The notes beneath the pieces were generated by a model. The model was not told the origin of the DNA. It worked only from the letters and a program-made list of their open reading frames with translations, and did not search any database. Position numbers and translations under genes: made by a program. From Streptomyces sp. NRRL B-3428 (GTDB taxonomy: Bacteria; Actinomycetota; Actinomycetes; Streptomycetales; Streptomycetaceae): 64,000 bases of DNA. Shown piece after piece: positions 16,872-24,565 of the stretch. The stretch lies in assembly GCA_000721375.1 (NCBI GenBank), contig JOGW01000003.1, positions 562,796 to 626,795 on the forward strand. Reading direction: 5' to 3'. Within the stretch, counting starts at the first letter, position 1. Each line of letters starts with the position of its first letter.

Positions 16872-18626
16872 GTGCGCAAGGTGCTGATCGCCAACCGTGG
16901 CGAAATTGCTGTCCGTGTGGCCCGGGCGTGCCGGGACGCGGGGATCGCGAGCGTAGCCGTCTATGCAGACCCGGACCGGGACGCTCTGCATGTACGGGCT
17001 GCGGACGAGGCGTTCGCCCTCGGTGGTGACACTCCGGCGACGAGCTACCTGGACATGGACAAGGTCCTCAAGGCCGCCCGTGAGTCCGGCGCCGACGCCG
17101 TTCACCCCGGCTATGGATTCCTTTCCGAGAACGCCGAGTTCGCGCAGGCGGTCCTGGACGCGGGTCTGATCTGGATCGGTCCGCCGCCGCAGGCGATCCG
17201 CGACCTCGGTGACAAGGTCGCCGCCCGGCATATCGCGCAGCGCGCGGGTGCCCCGCTGGTGGCCGGTACGCCGGACCCGGTCAGCGGCGCCGACGAGGTC
17301 GTCGCGTTCGCCGAGGAGCACGGGCTCCCCATCGCGATCAAGGCCGCCTTCGGTGGTGGCGGTCGTGGCCTCAAGGTCGCGCGCACCCTCGAAGAGGTCC
17401 CCGAGCTCTACGACTCGGCCGTCCGCGAGGCCGTCGCCGCCTTCGGCCGCGGCGAGTGCTTCGTCGAGCGCTACCTCGACAAGCCGCGGCACGTCGAGAC
17501 CCAGTGCCTGGCCGACTCCCACGGCAACGTGGTGGTCGTCTCCACCCGTGACTGCTCGCTGCAGCGCCGCCACCAGAAGCTGGTCGAGGAGGCGCCCGCG
17601 CCGTTCCTCAGCCAGGCGCAGAACGACGAGCTCTACGCGGCGTCGAAGGCGATCCTCAAGGAGGCCGGCTACGTCGGCGCCGGCACCGTCGAGTTCCTCG
17701 TCGGCACCGACGGCACGATCTCCTTCCTGGAGGTCAACACCCGTCTGCAGGTGGAGCACCCGGTCACCGAAGAGGTCACCGGTATCGACCTGGTCCGCGA
17801 GATGTTCCGTATCGCCGACGGTGAAGAGCTCGGCTACGGCGACCCGGAGATCCGCGGCCACAGCTTCGAGTTCCGCATCAACGGCGAGGACCCGGGGCGC
17901 AACTTCCTGCCGGCGCCCGGCACGGTGACGCTGTTCGCGCCGCCGACCGGCCCGGGTGTGCGTCTGGACGCGGGCGTCGAGACCGGCTCGGTCATCGGCC
18001 CGGCGTGGGACTCCCTGCTCGCCAAGCTGATCGTCACCGGCGCCACGCGTGAGCAGGCGCTGCAGCGGGCCGCGCGTGCGCTCGCGGAGTTCAAGGTGGA
18101 GGGCATGGCCACGGCCATCCCGTTCCACCAGGCCGTCGTGGTCGACGAGGCGTTCACCGCCTCGCCGTTCAAGGTCCACACCCGGTGGATCGAGACGGAG
18201 TTCGTCAACGAGATCAAGCCCTTCGCGGTCACTCCCGATGACGAGGACGAGGACGAGTCGGGCCGCGAGACGATCGTCGTCGAGGTCGGCGGCAAGCGCC
18301 TCGAGGTCTCGCTGCCTTCGTCGCTCGGCATGACCCTGGCCCGTACGGGCCTCGCGGCCGGCGCCAAGCCGAAGCGCCGCGCGGCGAAGAAGTCGGGCCC
18401 GGCGGTGTCGGGTGACGCGCTCGCATCCCCGATGCAGGGCACGATCGTCAAGGTCGCGGTCGAGGAGGGCCAGGAGGTCGCCGAGGGCGATCTCGTCGTG
18501 GTCCTCGAGGCGATGAAGATGGAGCAGCCGATCAACGCGCACCGCGCGGGCACGGTCAAGGGCCTCGCGGCGGAGGTCGGTGCCTCGCTCACGTCGGGCG
18601 CGCTGATCTGCGAGATCAAGGACTGA
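16872..18626 (+). CDS. accA2: Acyl-CoA carboxylase alpha subunit (biotin carboxylase + biotin carrier)
   Basis: Carboxylates its own biotin using bicarbonate and ATP and passes the carboxyl group to partner beta subunits such as PccB or AccB. The 584-residue product starts at GTG 16872. The biotin carboxylase domain (about 1-445) has the ATP-grasp loop [14 protein letters not shown], the substrate residues in [13 protein letters not shown] and [16 protein letters not shown] linker with an acidic DDEDEDES patch and a KRRAAKKSG segment joins the C-terminal biotinyl domain, whose biotinylation site is LEAMKMEQ. Size matches S. coelicolor AccA2. A 24-bp tandem duplication contains its stop codon, followed by a terminator. 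Confidence 0.95.
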   Translation: MRKVLIANRGEIAVRVARACRDAGIASVAVYADPDRDALHVRAADEAFALGGDTPATSYLDMDKVLKAARESGADAVHPGYGFLSENAEFAQAVLDAGLIWIGPPPQAIRDLGDKVAARHIAQRAGAPLVAGTPDPVSGADEVVAFAEEHGLPIAIKAAFGGGGRGLKVARTLEEVPELYDSAVREAVAAFGRGECFVERYLDKPRHVETQCLADSHGNVVVVSTRDCSLQRRHQKLVEEAPAPFLSQAQNDELYAASKAILKEAGYVGAGTVEFLVGTDGTISFLEVNTRLQVEHPVTEEVTGIDLVREMFRIADGEELGYGDPEIRGHSFEFRINGEDPGRNFLPAPGTVTLFAPPTGPGVRLDAGVETGSVIGPAWDSLLAKLIVTGATREQALQRAARALAEFKVEGMATAIPFHQAVVVDEAFTASPFKVHTRWIETEFVNEIKPFAVTPDDEDEDESGRETIVVEVGGKRLEVSLPSSLGMTLARTGLAAGAKPKRRAAKKSGPAVSGDALASPMQGTIVKVAVEEGQEVAEGDLVVVLEAMKMEQPINAHRAGTVKGLAAEVGASLTSGALICEIKD

Positions 18627-18668
18627 GCGGCTCCCGTACGACAAGACTGAGCAACTCCCGTACGGGAA
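18621..18668. repeat. 24-bp tandem duplication containing the accA2 stop codon
   Basis: Units 18621-18644 and 18645-18668 differ at 4 of 24 positions. Each contains GACTGAGC, so the last codon and stop of accA2 are duplicated 24 bp downstream. The second unit runs into the 5' arm of the terminator. Confidence 0.75.
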
Positions 18669-18703
18669 AGGGCTCCTGGCATTGCGCCGGGGGCCCTTTC
18701 CCG
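18663..18703. terminator. Terminator of accA2
   Basis: CGGGAAAGGGC (18663-18673) pairs perfectly with 18693-18703; a few extra pairs may form inside. It lies 37 bp beyond the accA2 stop. Confidence 0.75.
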
Positions 18704-18719
18704 TGTTCCGGGCCGCCCT

Positions 18720-19181
18720 ATGCTGAGGCTCGTGGACCTGCTGATCACGCTGGAAATCACCGCGGACGCCGAGGACTTGGCGGGGTCGCTGCACCGGCAC
18801 CTGCGGCAGGACAGCCGGGGGTGGACGGTCGAGCCGCCGGACCACACGGACACGGTGCGCGTGCGCGTCCCGGGCAAGTCGGCTCTCCAACTGCTGGCCG
18901 GCTCGGTGCTGCACTGGCTCATGGCGCACCGGACCGTGGAGTCGGTGGCGCTCACGGCGCCGGACGGGCTGCAGATCGCGCTGACCACGCAGAGCGCTTC
19001 ACAGGTGCCGCCCGAGCCGGCCTACCCGCCGCGGGAGGCGGAGGAGGACGAGGGGTACGCCGACACCCTGCCCCACCCCGACGACAGCACCGGGGCCTAC
19101 GCCAGGCCCCGCCCGGCGGCAGGTGCCACACCGCCCGGCCCCGTCATCGACCCGGACGACGGCTGGGAGACGGAGAACTGA
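18720..19181 (+). CDS. Uncharacterised protein, possibly EACC1-like, of a two-gene cassette
   Basis: The product has up to 153 residues from ATG 18720; GTG 18732 (VDLLITLEI) would be shorter and fits the first strand better. Residues about 5-95 read as strand (LLITLEI), helix (AEDLAGSLHRHLRQD), strand (WTVEPP), helix (LQLLAGSVLHWLMAH) and two strands (SVALTAPDGLQIALTTQS). This order, with HLR and a final PDG hairpin, resembles the effector-associated constant component (EACC1) domain of actinobacterial conflict systems, but I cannot test it by profile search. The last 50 residues are an acidic, Pro-rich tail. It is 3 bp from the membrane-protein gene, so the two work together. Confidence 0.65.
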   Translation: MLRLVDLLITLEITADAEDLAGSLHRHLRQDSRGWTVEPPDHTDTVRVRVPGKSALQLLAGSVLHWLMAHRTVESVALTAPDGLQIALTTQSASQVPPEPAYPPREAEEDEGYADTLPHPDDSTGAYARPRPAAGATPPGPVIDPDDGWETEN

Positions 19182-19184
19182 CAC

Positions 19185-20150
19185 GTGGGTGATATCGCCA
19201 AGGGCGTGCTCGGCGGCGGCTGGGCGCTGCTCGTCGGGTGGGTGCTGCCGTCCGCGATCAATCTGGCCGTGTTCTTCTTCGCCGTCGCACCGAGTCTTCA
19301 GGACCTCGGTCTCATGCGGCGCGTCTGGCCCAGCTCGCAGAGCAGCACGATGACGCTGCTGCTCATCTGCGCCGTACTGCTCGGCCTCGTACTGAGCGCA
19401 CTGCAGCAGCCGCTGTTCCGGATCCTGGAGGGGTACACGCTGTGGCCGCAGCGCGCGTACGACCGGGGGCTGCGCACACAGCGGGCCCGGCGGCAGCGGC
19501 TCACCGAGCGGGTGGCCGAGCCAGGGCAGCCGGCGCTCCGACTGGCCGTGCTGCAGGAGAAGTTGAGCCGCTATCCGGTCAGCGACGAGCAGATCACGCC
19601 GACGCGGCTAGGCAACGCGATCCGCCGCTTCGAGGAGTACGGACACGACCGCTACCGGCTGGACACCCAGGTCCTGTGGAACGAACTGACCAGTGTCGCC
19701 CCACAGCCCGCCGTCCGGCAGACCGAGACCGCCCGTACACCGGTCGACTTCTTCGTGGCGCTTCTGTACGGGCATGCGCTGCTCGCGCTCGTCTCGCTCG
19801 CCGCGCTCGCGGACGACGACCGCGACGTGGGACTGCTCACCGCCACGGCCGTGATCGCACTCGCCCTCATCCCGGTCTGGTACCGCTCGGCAGTGGTCGC
19901 GACCGATGAATGGGCGGCGGCGGTACGGGCGTTGGTGAACGTGGGGCGCAGGCCGCTGGCCGACGCGCTGGGGCTCGTCCTGCCGAAGGAGCTGGCCGAG
20001 GAACGGCGGATGTGGCAGCTGGTGACCCGGATGTCCCGGCGGCCGTACCACTCCGCGGCCGAAGCGGCTTTCGCTCCGTACCGCGCGGATCCGGACCATC
20101 AGGTACCCGGTCAGGGCGCACCGGTCGTGCCCGGCCGGCCGCAGCCGTAG
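19185..20150 (+). CDS. Four-pass membrane protein paired with the 18720 protein
   Basis: The 321-residue product starts at GTG 19185, 3 bp after the previous stop. Two helices near the N-terminus (about residues 11-35 and 55-75) are followed by a 110-residue cytosolic section with basic helices (RAYDRGLRTQRARRQRLTERV) and a PTRLGNAIRRFEEYGHDRYRLD segment. Two closely spaced helices (about 188-207 and 215-232) come next. The C-terminal 85 residues are soluble and basic. I do not know a family with this name. DTQVLWNEL and TPVDFFVALLYGHALLA are the most conserved-looking parts. Function is unknown; coupling suggests it is the membrane effector or receptor for the 18720 protein. Confidence 0.75.
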   Translation: MGDIAKGVLGGGWALLVGWVLPSAINLAVFFFAVAPSLQDLGLMRRVWPSSQSSTMTLLLICAVLLGLVLSALQQPLFRILEGYTLWPQRAYDRGLRTQRARRQRLTERVAEPGQPALRLAVLQEKLSRYPVSDEQITPTRLGNAIRRFEEYGHDRYRLDTQVLWNELTSVAPQPAVRQTETARTPVDFFVALLYGHALLALVSLAALADDDRDVGLLTATAVIALALIPVWYRSAVVATDEWAAAVRALVNVGRRPLADALGLVLPKELAEERRMWQLVTRMSRRPYHSAAEAAFAPYRADPDHQVPGQGAPVVPGRPQP

Positions 20151-20186
20151 ACCGCGAAGGTCCGACGGCCGCCGCTCGCCCGGCAG

Positions 20187-21128
20187 TCACCGACGCCGCA
20201 GATCCGCCACCCGTGCCTCGCCCGCTGCCGCGAGCGCTCCCGCCGAACGCAGGCCCTGCGGTGCTCCCGGGACGCCACGGCGCTGTCCCGGCAGAGGCAC
20301 GTCCCGGCGCGGCTGTTGGCGCCCCGCCGGGACGTGTGGCTCGCCGCCCTGGGTGGCGACCGCGACCTGTACGCCCTGGTCGGCCAGGGCCTGGAGCTCG
20401 GTGGCGGCTCGCTCGTCATGGGCGGGTGGCTCGTCCGTGACCAGGCGGGTGATGACGTCCGTCGGCACCGTCTGGAACATCGTGTCCGTGCCCAGCTTGG
20501 TGTGGTCCGCCAGCACGACGACCTCTGCGGCCGCCTGTACCAGGGCACGGTCCACCGATGCCGAGAGCATGTTGGACGTGGAGAGCCCGCGCTCAGCGGT
20601 CAGACCGCTGCCCGAGAGGAAGGCCCGGGAGACACGCAGCCCTTGGAGCGACTGCTCGGCCCCGCTGCCCACAAGCGCATAGTTCGAGCCACGGAGTGTC
20701 CCACCGGTCATCACCACCTCCACACGGTTGGCGTGGGCCAGTGCCTGGGCCACCAGGAGCGAGTTGGTGACGACCGTCAGGCCTGGCACCCGCGCGAGCC
20801 GGCGGGCCAGCTCCTGTGTGGTCGTCCCCGCACCGACGACGATGGCTTCGCCCTCTTCGACGAGTCCCGCGGCGAGGTCGGCGATGGCCGTCTTCTCCGC
20901 TGTCGCGAGATGGGACTTCTGCGGGAAGCCGGATTCGCGGGTGAAACCACCTGGGAGGACCGCTCCGCCATGGCGGCGGTCCAGGAGTCCTTCGGCCTCG
21001 AGCGCCCGCACGTCCCGCCGTACGGTCACTTCGGAGGTCTGGACGACGCGGGCGAGCTCACGGAGCGAAACGGCCCCGTTGGCGCGCACCATTTCGAGGA
21101 TCAATTGGCGACGTTCTGCAGCGAACAC
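20187..21128 (-). CDS. DeoR/GlpR-family transcriptional regulator
   Basis: A 313-residue repressor-type protein starting at GTG 21128. The N-terminal winged helix (about 5-60) reads RRQLILEMVRANGAVSLRELARVVQTSEVTVRRDVRALEAEGLL, the DeoR signature. The effector domain (about 75-235) binds phosphorylated sugars in this family: GAGTTTQELARRL, VVTNSLLVA, MTGGTLRGSN, FLSGSGLTAERGLST and LADHTKLG are typical. The final 70 residues are a Pro/Arg/Gly-rich extension not found in GlpR. It lies near lpdA and the PNP gene, so a nucleoside or sugar-phosphate effector is possible. I do not find the nucleoside palindrome in its own promoter. Confidence 0.9.
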   Translation of the reverse strand: MFAAERRQLILEMVRANGAVSLRELARVVQTSEVTVRRDVRALEAEGLLDRRHGGAVLPGGFTRESGFPQKSHLATAEKTAIADLAAGLVEEGEAIVVGAGTTTQELARRLARVPGLTVVTNSLLVAQALAHANRVEVVMTGGTLRGSNYALVGSGAEQSLQGLRVSRAFLSGSGLTAERGLSTSNMLSASVDRALVQAAAEVVVLADHTKLGTDTMFQTVPTDVITRLVTDEPPAHDERAATELQALADQGVQVAVATQGGEPHVPAGRQQPRRDVPLPGQRRGVPGAPQGLRSAGALAAAGEARVADLRRR

Positions 21129-21219
21129 GAAACTGACAGTAACCCCAACGTCCGTCTGCTTTCAGCACTTTGCGCCGAATTACAGAAGATGAGCGTATGG
21201 CGACATCGGAAGTGGTATA

Positions 21220-21259
21220 GGGGCCCAGACCGCTGGCCTATGCCAGGCGACTGGGCCCC
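21220..21259. terminator. Terminator downstream of lpdA
   Basis: GGGGCCCAG (21220-21228) pairs with 21251-21259, and an inner TGGC/GCCA stem makes a long two-part hairpin. It lies between the lpdA stop and the DeoR gene on the same strand. Confidence 0.65.
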
Positions 21260-21326
21260 AACTCTGCGTAACCGATGGCCAGTTACTACCTCACCTGCGA
21301 CAACAGCCCCTTGAGGGCGGCCGCGC

Positions 21327-22775
21327 TCAGCCCTCGCCGGCCGCCTTGCGGGTGTGCAGCTGACGGGCGACCTCGGCGATGGAGCCCGACAAAGAGGGGT
21401 AGACCGTGAACGCGTTCGCGATCTGTTCCACCGTCAGATTGTTGTCGACCGCGATCGAGATGGGGTGGATCAGTTCCGAAGCGCGCGGGGCCACGACCAC
21501 TCCGCCGACGATGATGCCCGTTCCGGGACGGCAGAAGATCTTGACGAAACCGTCGCGGATGCCCTGCATCTTCGCGCGCGGGTTACGCAGCAGCGGAAGC
21601 TTGACGACGCGGGCGTCGATCTTGCCGCCGTCCACGTCGGCCTGCGAGTAGCCGACGGTCGCGATCTCGGGGTCGGTGAAGACGTTCGAGGAGACCGTCT
21701 TGAGGTTCAGCGGCTGCACCGCGTCGCCCAGGAAGTGGTACATCGCGATACGGCCCTGCATGGCGGCCACGGAGGCGAGGGCGAAGATGCCGGTGACGTC
21801 ACCTGCCGCGTAGACACCGGAAGCGGACGTACGCGAGACCTTGTCGGTCCAGATGTGACCGGAGTCCTTCAGCTTGACGCCGGCTTCCTCCAGGCCCATC
21901 CCCGCGGTGTTGGGGATGGCGCCGACGGCCATCAGACAGTGCGTACCGGAGATCACGCGGCCGTCGGAGAGCGTGACCTCGACGCGGTCGCCCACGCGCT
22001 TGGCGGACTCGGCGCGGGAGCGGGCCATGACGTTCATGCCGCGGCGGCGCATGACGTCCTCCAGGACGGCGGCGGCGTCCGGGTCCTCGCCGGGCAGCAC
22101 GCGGTCGCGGGAGGACACGAGGGTCACCTTCGACCCGAGGGCCTGGTAGGCGCCCGCGAACTCGGCACCCGTCACACCCGAACCGACCACGATGAGCTCC
22201 TCGGGGAGCTCGTCGAGGTCGTAGACCTGGGTCCAGTTGAGGATGCGCTCGCCGTCCGGCTTGGCGTCGGGCAGCTCGCGCGGGTGGCCGCCGGTGGCGA
22301 TCAGGATGGCGTCGGCGGTGAGCAGGGTCTCGGTGCCGTCGGCGGCGGTGACGATGACGTCGCGCGTGCCGTCGATGCCGGTGGGTCCGGCGAGGCGGCC
22401 GCGGCCGCGCATGACCCGGGCGCCGGCGCGCGTGACGGAGGCGGTGATGTCGTGCGACTGCGCGAGCGCGAGCCGCTTCACGCGGCGGTTGACCTTCCCG
22501 AGGTCCACGCCGACGACGCGGGCCGGGCTGTCGGGGTCGGGGGTGTCGTCCTCGACGATGATGCCGAGCTCTTCGTACGACGAGTCGAAGGTCGTCATGA
22601 CCTCGGCCGTCGCGATCAGAGTCTTCGACGGTACGCAGTCGGTCAGCACCGACGCCCCGCCCAGACCGTCGCAGTCGACGACGGTCACCTCCGCGCCGAG
22701 TTGAGCCGCCACGAGGGCTGCTTCGTATCCGCCGGGTCCGCCACCAATGATCACGATCCGAGTCACGTACTCCAT
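21327..22775 (-). CDS. lpdA: LpdA-type NAD(P)H-quinone dehydrogenase (flavoprotein disulfide reductase family)
   Basis: A 482-residue FAD protein, ATG 22775 (MEYVTRIVIIGGGPGGYEAA). It has FAD-binding GGGPGG (about 9-14), the NAD-binding VVGSGVTGAEFAG (about 189-201), the second FAD motif SGVYAAGDVTG (about 316-326) and the dimerisation domain. The redox-active site of true lipoamide dehydrogenases has two cysteines; here the stretch GGASVLTDCVPSK keeps only the second. That fits the mycobacterial LpdA (Rv3303c) type, which reduces quinones rather than lipoamide. It is a single gene. A diverged copy of its first 13 codons and leader lies 157 bp upstream (22897-22966). Confidence 0.88.
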   Translation of the reverse strand: MEYVTRIVIIGGGPGGYEAALVAAQLGAEVTVVDCDGLGGASVLTDCVPSKTLIATAEVMTTFDSSYEELGIIVEDDTPDPDSPARVVGVDLGKVNRRVKRLALAQSHDITASVTRAGARVMRGRGRLAGPTGIDGTRDVIVTAADGTETLLTADAILIATGGHPRELPDAKPDGERILNWTQVYDLDELPEELIVVGSGVTGAEFAGAYQALGSKVTLVSSRDRVLPGEDPDAAAVLEDVMRRRGMNVMARSRAESAKRVGDRVEVTLSDGRVISGTHCLMAVGAIPNTAGMGLEEAGVKLKDSGHIWTDKVSRTSASGVYAAGDVTGIFALASVAAMQGRIAMYHFLGDAVQPLNLKTVSSNVFTDPEIATVGYSQADVDGGKIDARVVKLPLLRNPRAKMQGIRDGFVKIFCRPGTGIIVGGVVVAPRASELIHPISIAVDNNLTVEQIANAFTVYPSLSGSIAEVARQLHTRKAAGEG

Positions 22776-22896
22776 TGTCCCGTACGGGGGAAGGGCGTAC
22801 GTCCACGGGGTGGGCCGGTCGGGACAAACAGACCATGGCCTCGGCGTTAAGGATCTGCCGGCCGGGGTTCCAGTCGCTCCTATTCGTCGCGCCTGG

Positions 22897-22966
22897 CGCC
22901 ACCAATGATCACGATCCGAGTCACACACTCCGTTGTCCCGTACGGCGGAAGGGGGTACGTCACGGG
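22897..22966. repeat. Diverged duplicate of the lpdA 5' end
   Basis: This 70-bp stretch matches 22740-22810 with about five substitutions and a 1-bp deletion. The original spans the first codons of lpdA and its upstream leader. The copy still encodes a start with TRIVIIGGA on the minus strand but then diverges. It is a dead 5' gene fragment and perhaps a second promoter. Confidence 0.8.
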
Positions 22967-23051
22967 GGCGGCCGCATGGGTTGGGGTGCTGGTCCCCGTG
23001 GGTCCCACGGTCCGCACGACCCCGCTCAGCGACTGCCGTACCCTCGACCTC

Positions 23052-23489
23052 ATGTCGCTCTACGCCGCGTACGCCGGCAATCTCGACCCGCGGCTCATGT
23101 CACGCCGCGCCCCGTATTCGCCGCTGCGCGCCACCGGGTGGCTGAACGGGTGGCGCCTGACGTTCGGCGGCGAGGCCATGGGGTGGGAGGGGGCGCTGGC
23201 CACGGTCGTCGAGGCGCCTCGTTCGCAGGTCTTCGTCTCGCTGTACGACATCGCGCCGATGGACGAGGACTCCATGGACCGCTGGGAGGGTGTCGGCCTC
23301 GACATCTACCGGCGGATGCGCGTACGGGTGCAGACCCTCGAGGGCGAGATGCCGGCGTGGGTGTACGTCCTGAACGGGTACGAGGGCGGGCTACCGTCGG
23401 CGCGCTATCTCGGGGAGCTGGCGGATGCGGCCGAGTCCGCGGGGGCGCCGCACGACTATGTGATGGAGCTTCGTAAGCGGCCCTGCTGA
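23052..23489 (+). CDS. Gamma-glutamylcyclotransferase-like protein
   Basis: A 145-residue protein of the GGCT fold. ATG 23052 is chosen because the family begins MSLYAAYAGNLD, the glycine loop that binds the gamma-glutamyl group (canonical FxYGSNL). A catalytic Glu is likely in EGVGLDIYRR or MDRWEG. VYVLNGYEGGLPSARYL is the usual C-terminal signature. A possible -10, TACCCT (23039-23044), ends 7 nt before the ATG, indicating a leaderless mRNA. The substrate may be gamma-glutamyl peptides or allophanate-like amines; I cannot tell which. It lies divergently from lpdA. Confidence 0.85.
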   Translation: MSLYAAYAGNLDPRLMSRRAPYSPLRATGWLNGWRLTFGGEAMGWEGALATVVEAPRSQVFVSLYDIAPMDEDSMDRWEGVGLDIYRRMRVRVQTLEGEMPAWVYVLNGYEGGLPSARYLGELADAAESAGAPHDYVMELRKRPC

Positions 23490-23565
23490 CCGGGCCGTCG
23501 TCGGCGTAACCGGTCCTCTTGGCAGAACACACAACAGGTTCCCGCCACACTCGTCGCCCACATGT

Positions 23566-23577
23566 CTACGCGCGTAG
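23566..23577. promoter_or_regulatory. Nucleoside-regulon operator candidate, PNP promoter
   Basis: The perfect palindrome CTACGCGCGTAG lies 25 bp before the PNP start and 12 bp upstream of a possible -10 (TACCCT, 23590-23595). The same 12-mer occurs before deoC and add, and a one-arm variant occurs before both BMP lipoprotein genes. Confidence 0.75.
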
Positions 23578-23602
23578 GCCCAGAACGGATACCCTCTTGC
23601 GC

Positions 23603-24418
23603 GTGAACGCTTCGAATACGCCCCCCACCGACCCGTACGCCGCCGCCGACTCCGCAGCCGTGAGGCTGCGCGAGCTGACCGGGGCCGACACGCATGACGT
23701 CGCTCTCGTGATGGGCTCCGGGTGGGCTCCCGCCGTGGACGCGCTCGGTGCGCCCGAGTCCGAGTTCGCCGTGACCGAGCTGCCGGGCTTCCCGCCGCCG
23801 GCCGTCGAGGGGCACGGTGGCAAGGTCCGCTCGTACAAGATCGGCGACAAGCGCGCCCTGGTCTTCCTCGGGCGTACGCACTACTACGAGGGCCGCGGGG
23901 TCGCCGCCGTCGCGCACGGTGTGCGCACCGCTGTGGCCGCCGGCTGCAAGACGATCGTGCTGACCAACGGCTGCGGTGGTCTGCGGGACGGGATGCGTCC
24001 GGGTCAGCCGGTGCTGATCAGCGACCACCTGAACCTGACCGCGACCTCCCCGATCGTGGGCGCCAACTTCGTCGATCTGACCGACCTGTACTCGCCGCGG
24101 CTGCGCGCGCTGTGCAAGGAGGTCGACCCGACGCTGGAGGAGGGCGTGTACGCGCAGTTCCCCGGCCCGCACTACGAGACCCCTGCCGAGATCCGGATGG
24201 CGCGCACGATCGGTGCGGACCTGGTCGGCATGTCGACCGTGCTCGAGGGGATCGCCGCTCGTGAGGCCGGGGCCGAGGTGCTCGGGATCTCGCTGGTGAC
24301 CAACCTGGCCGCCGGTATGACGGGTGAGCCGCTCAACCACGAAGAGGTTCTGCAGGCGGGCCGTGACTCGGCCGCACGGATGGGCCAGCTGCTCACCCAG
24401 GTGCTCGACCGCATCTGA
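23603..24418 (+). CDS. punA: Purine-nucleoside phosphorylase (trimeric NP-II type)
   Basis: Cleaves purine (deoxy)nucleosides with phosphate to free base and (deoxy)ribose 1-phosphate. The 271-residue product starts at GTG 23603, probably on a leaderless mRNA. It shows the trimeric, human-like PNP motifs: phosphate loop [16 protein letters not shown] (His/Tyr near the sugar), NGCGGL, the purine-binding Glu in [24 protein letters not shown] and the purine-contact Asn in SLVTNLAAG. The start is controlled by the palindrome at 23566. The phosphosugar mutase gene follows, giving a PNP-mutase pair as in mycobacteria (deoD-pmmB). Confidence 0.94.
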   Translation: MNASNTPPTDPYAAADSAAVRLRELTGADTHDVALVMGSGWAPAVDALGAPESEFAVTELPGFPPPAVEGHGGKVRSYKIGDKRALVFLGRTHYYEGRGVAAVAHGVRTAVAAGCKTIVLTNGCGGLRDGMRPGQPVLISDHLNLTATSPIVGANFVDLTDLYSPRLRALCKEVDPTLEEGVYAQFPGPHYETPAEIRMARTIGADLVGMSTVLEGIAAREAGAEVLGISLVTNLAAGMTGEPLNHEEVLQAGRDSAARMGQLLTQVLDRI

Positions 24419-24434
24419 GGGGTACGCAGTGGTG

Positions 24435-24457
24435 GGGCCCGGAACGTTTCCGGGCCC
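24435..24457. terminator. Hairpin between the PNP and mutase genes
   Basis: A perfect 10-bp stem (24435-24444 with 24448-24457, GGGCCCGGAA) has a 3-nt loop, 16 bp after the PNP stop. It implies that the mutase gene has its own promoter or depends on readthrough. Confidence 0.65.
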
Positions 24458-24565
24458 GCTCCCCGCTGCCGCGGGGGTGCTGCCGGGCGCTCGCGCCCCC
24501 GAGTCCCGCTCAGGGCGCTCCGCCCCCTGAACCCTGTAAGACCTCAGTCCCGAAAGGCAACGCAC

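Noticed and set aside
21189..21314. Trp-rich 41-codon frame (MSVWRHRKWYRGPDRW) on the plus strand
   Set aside because: It runs through the lpdA terminator hairpin, lacks a ribosome-binding site and has no conserved neighbour; I take it as a chance frame.
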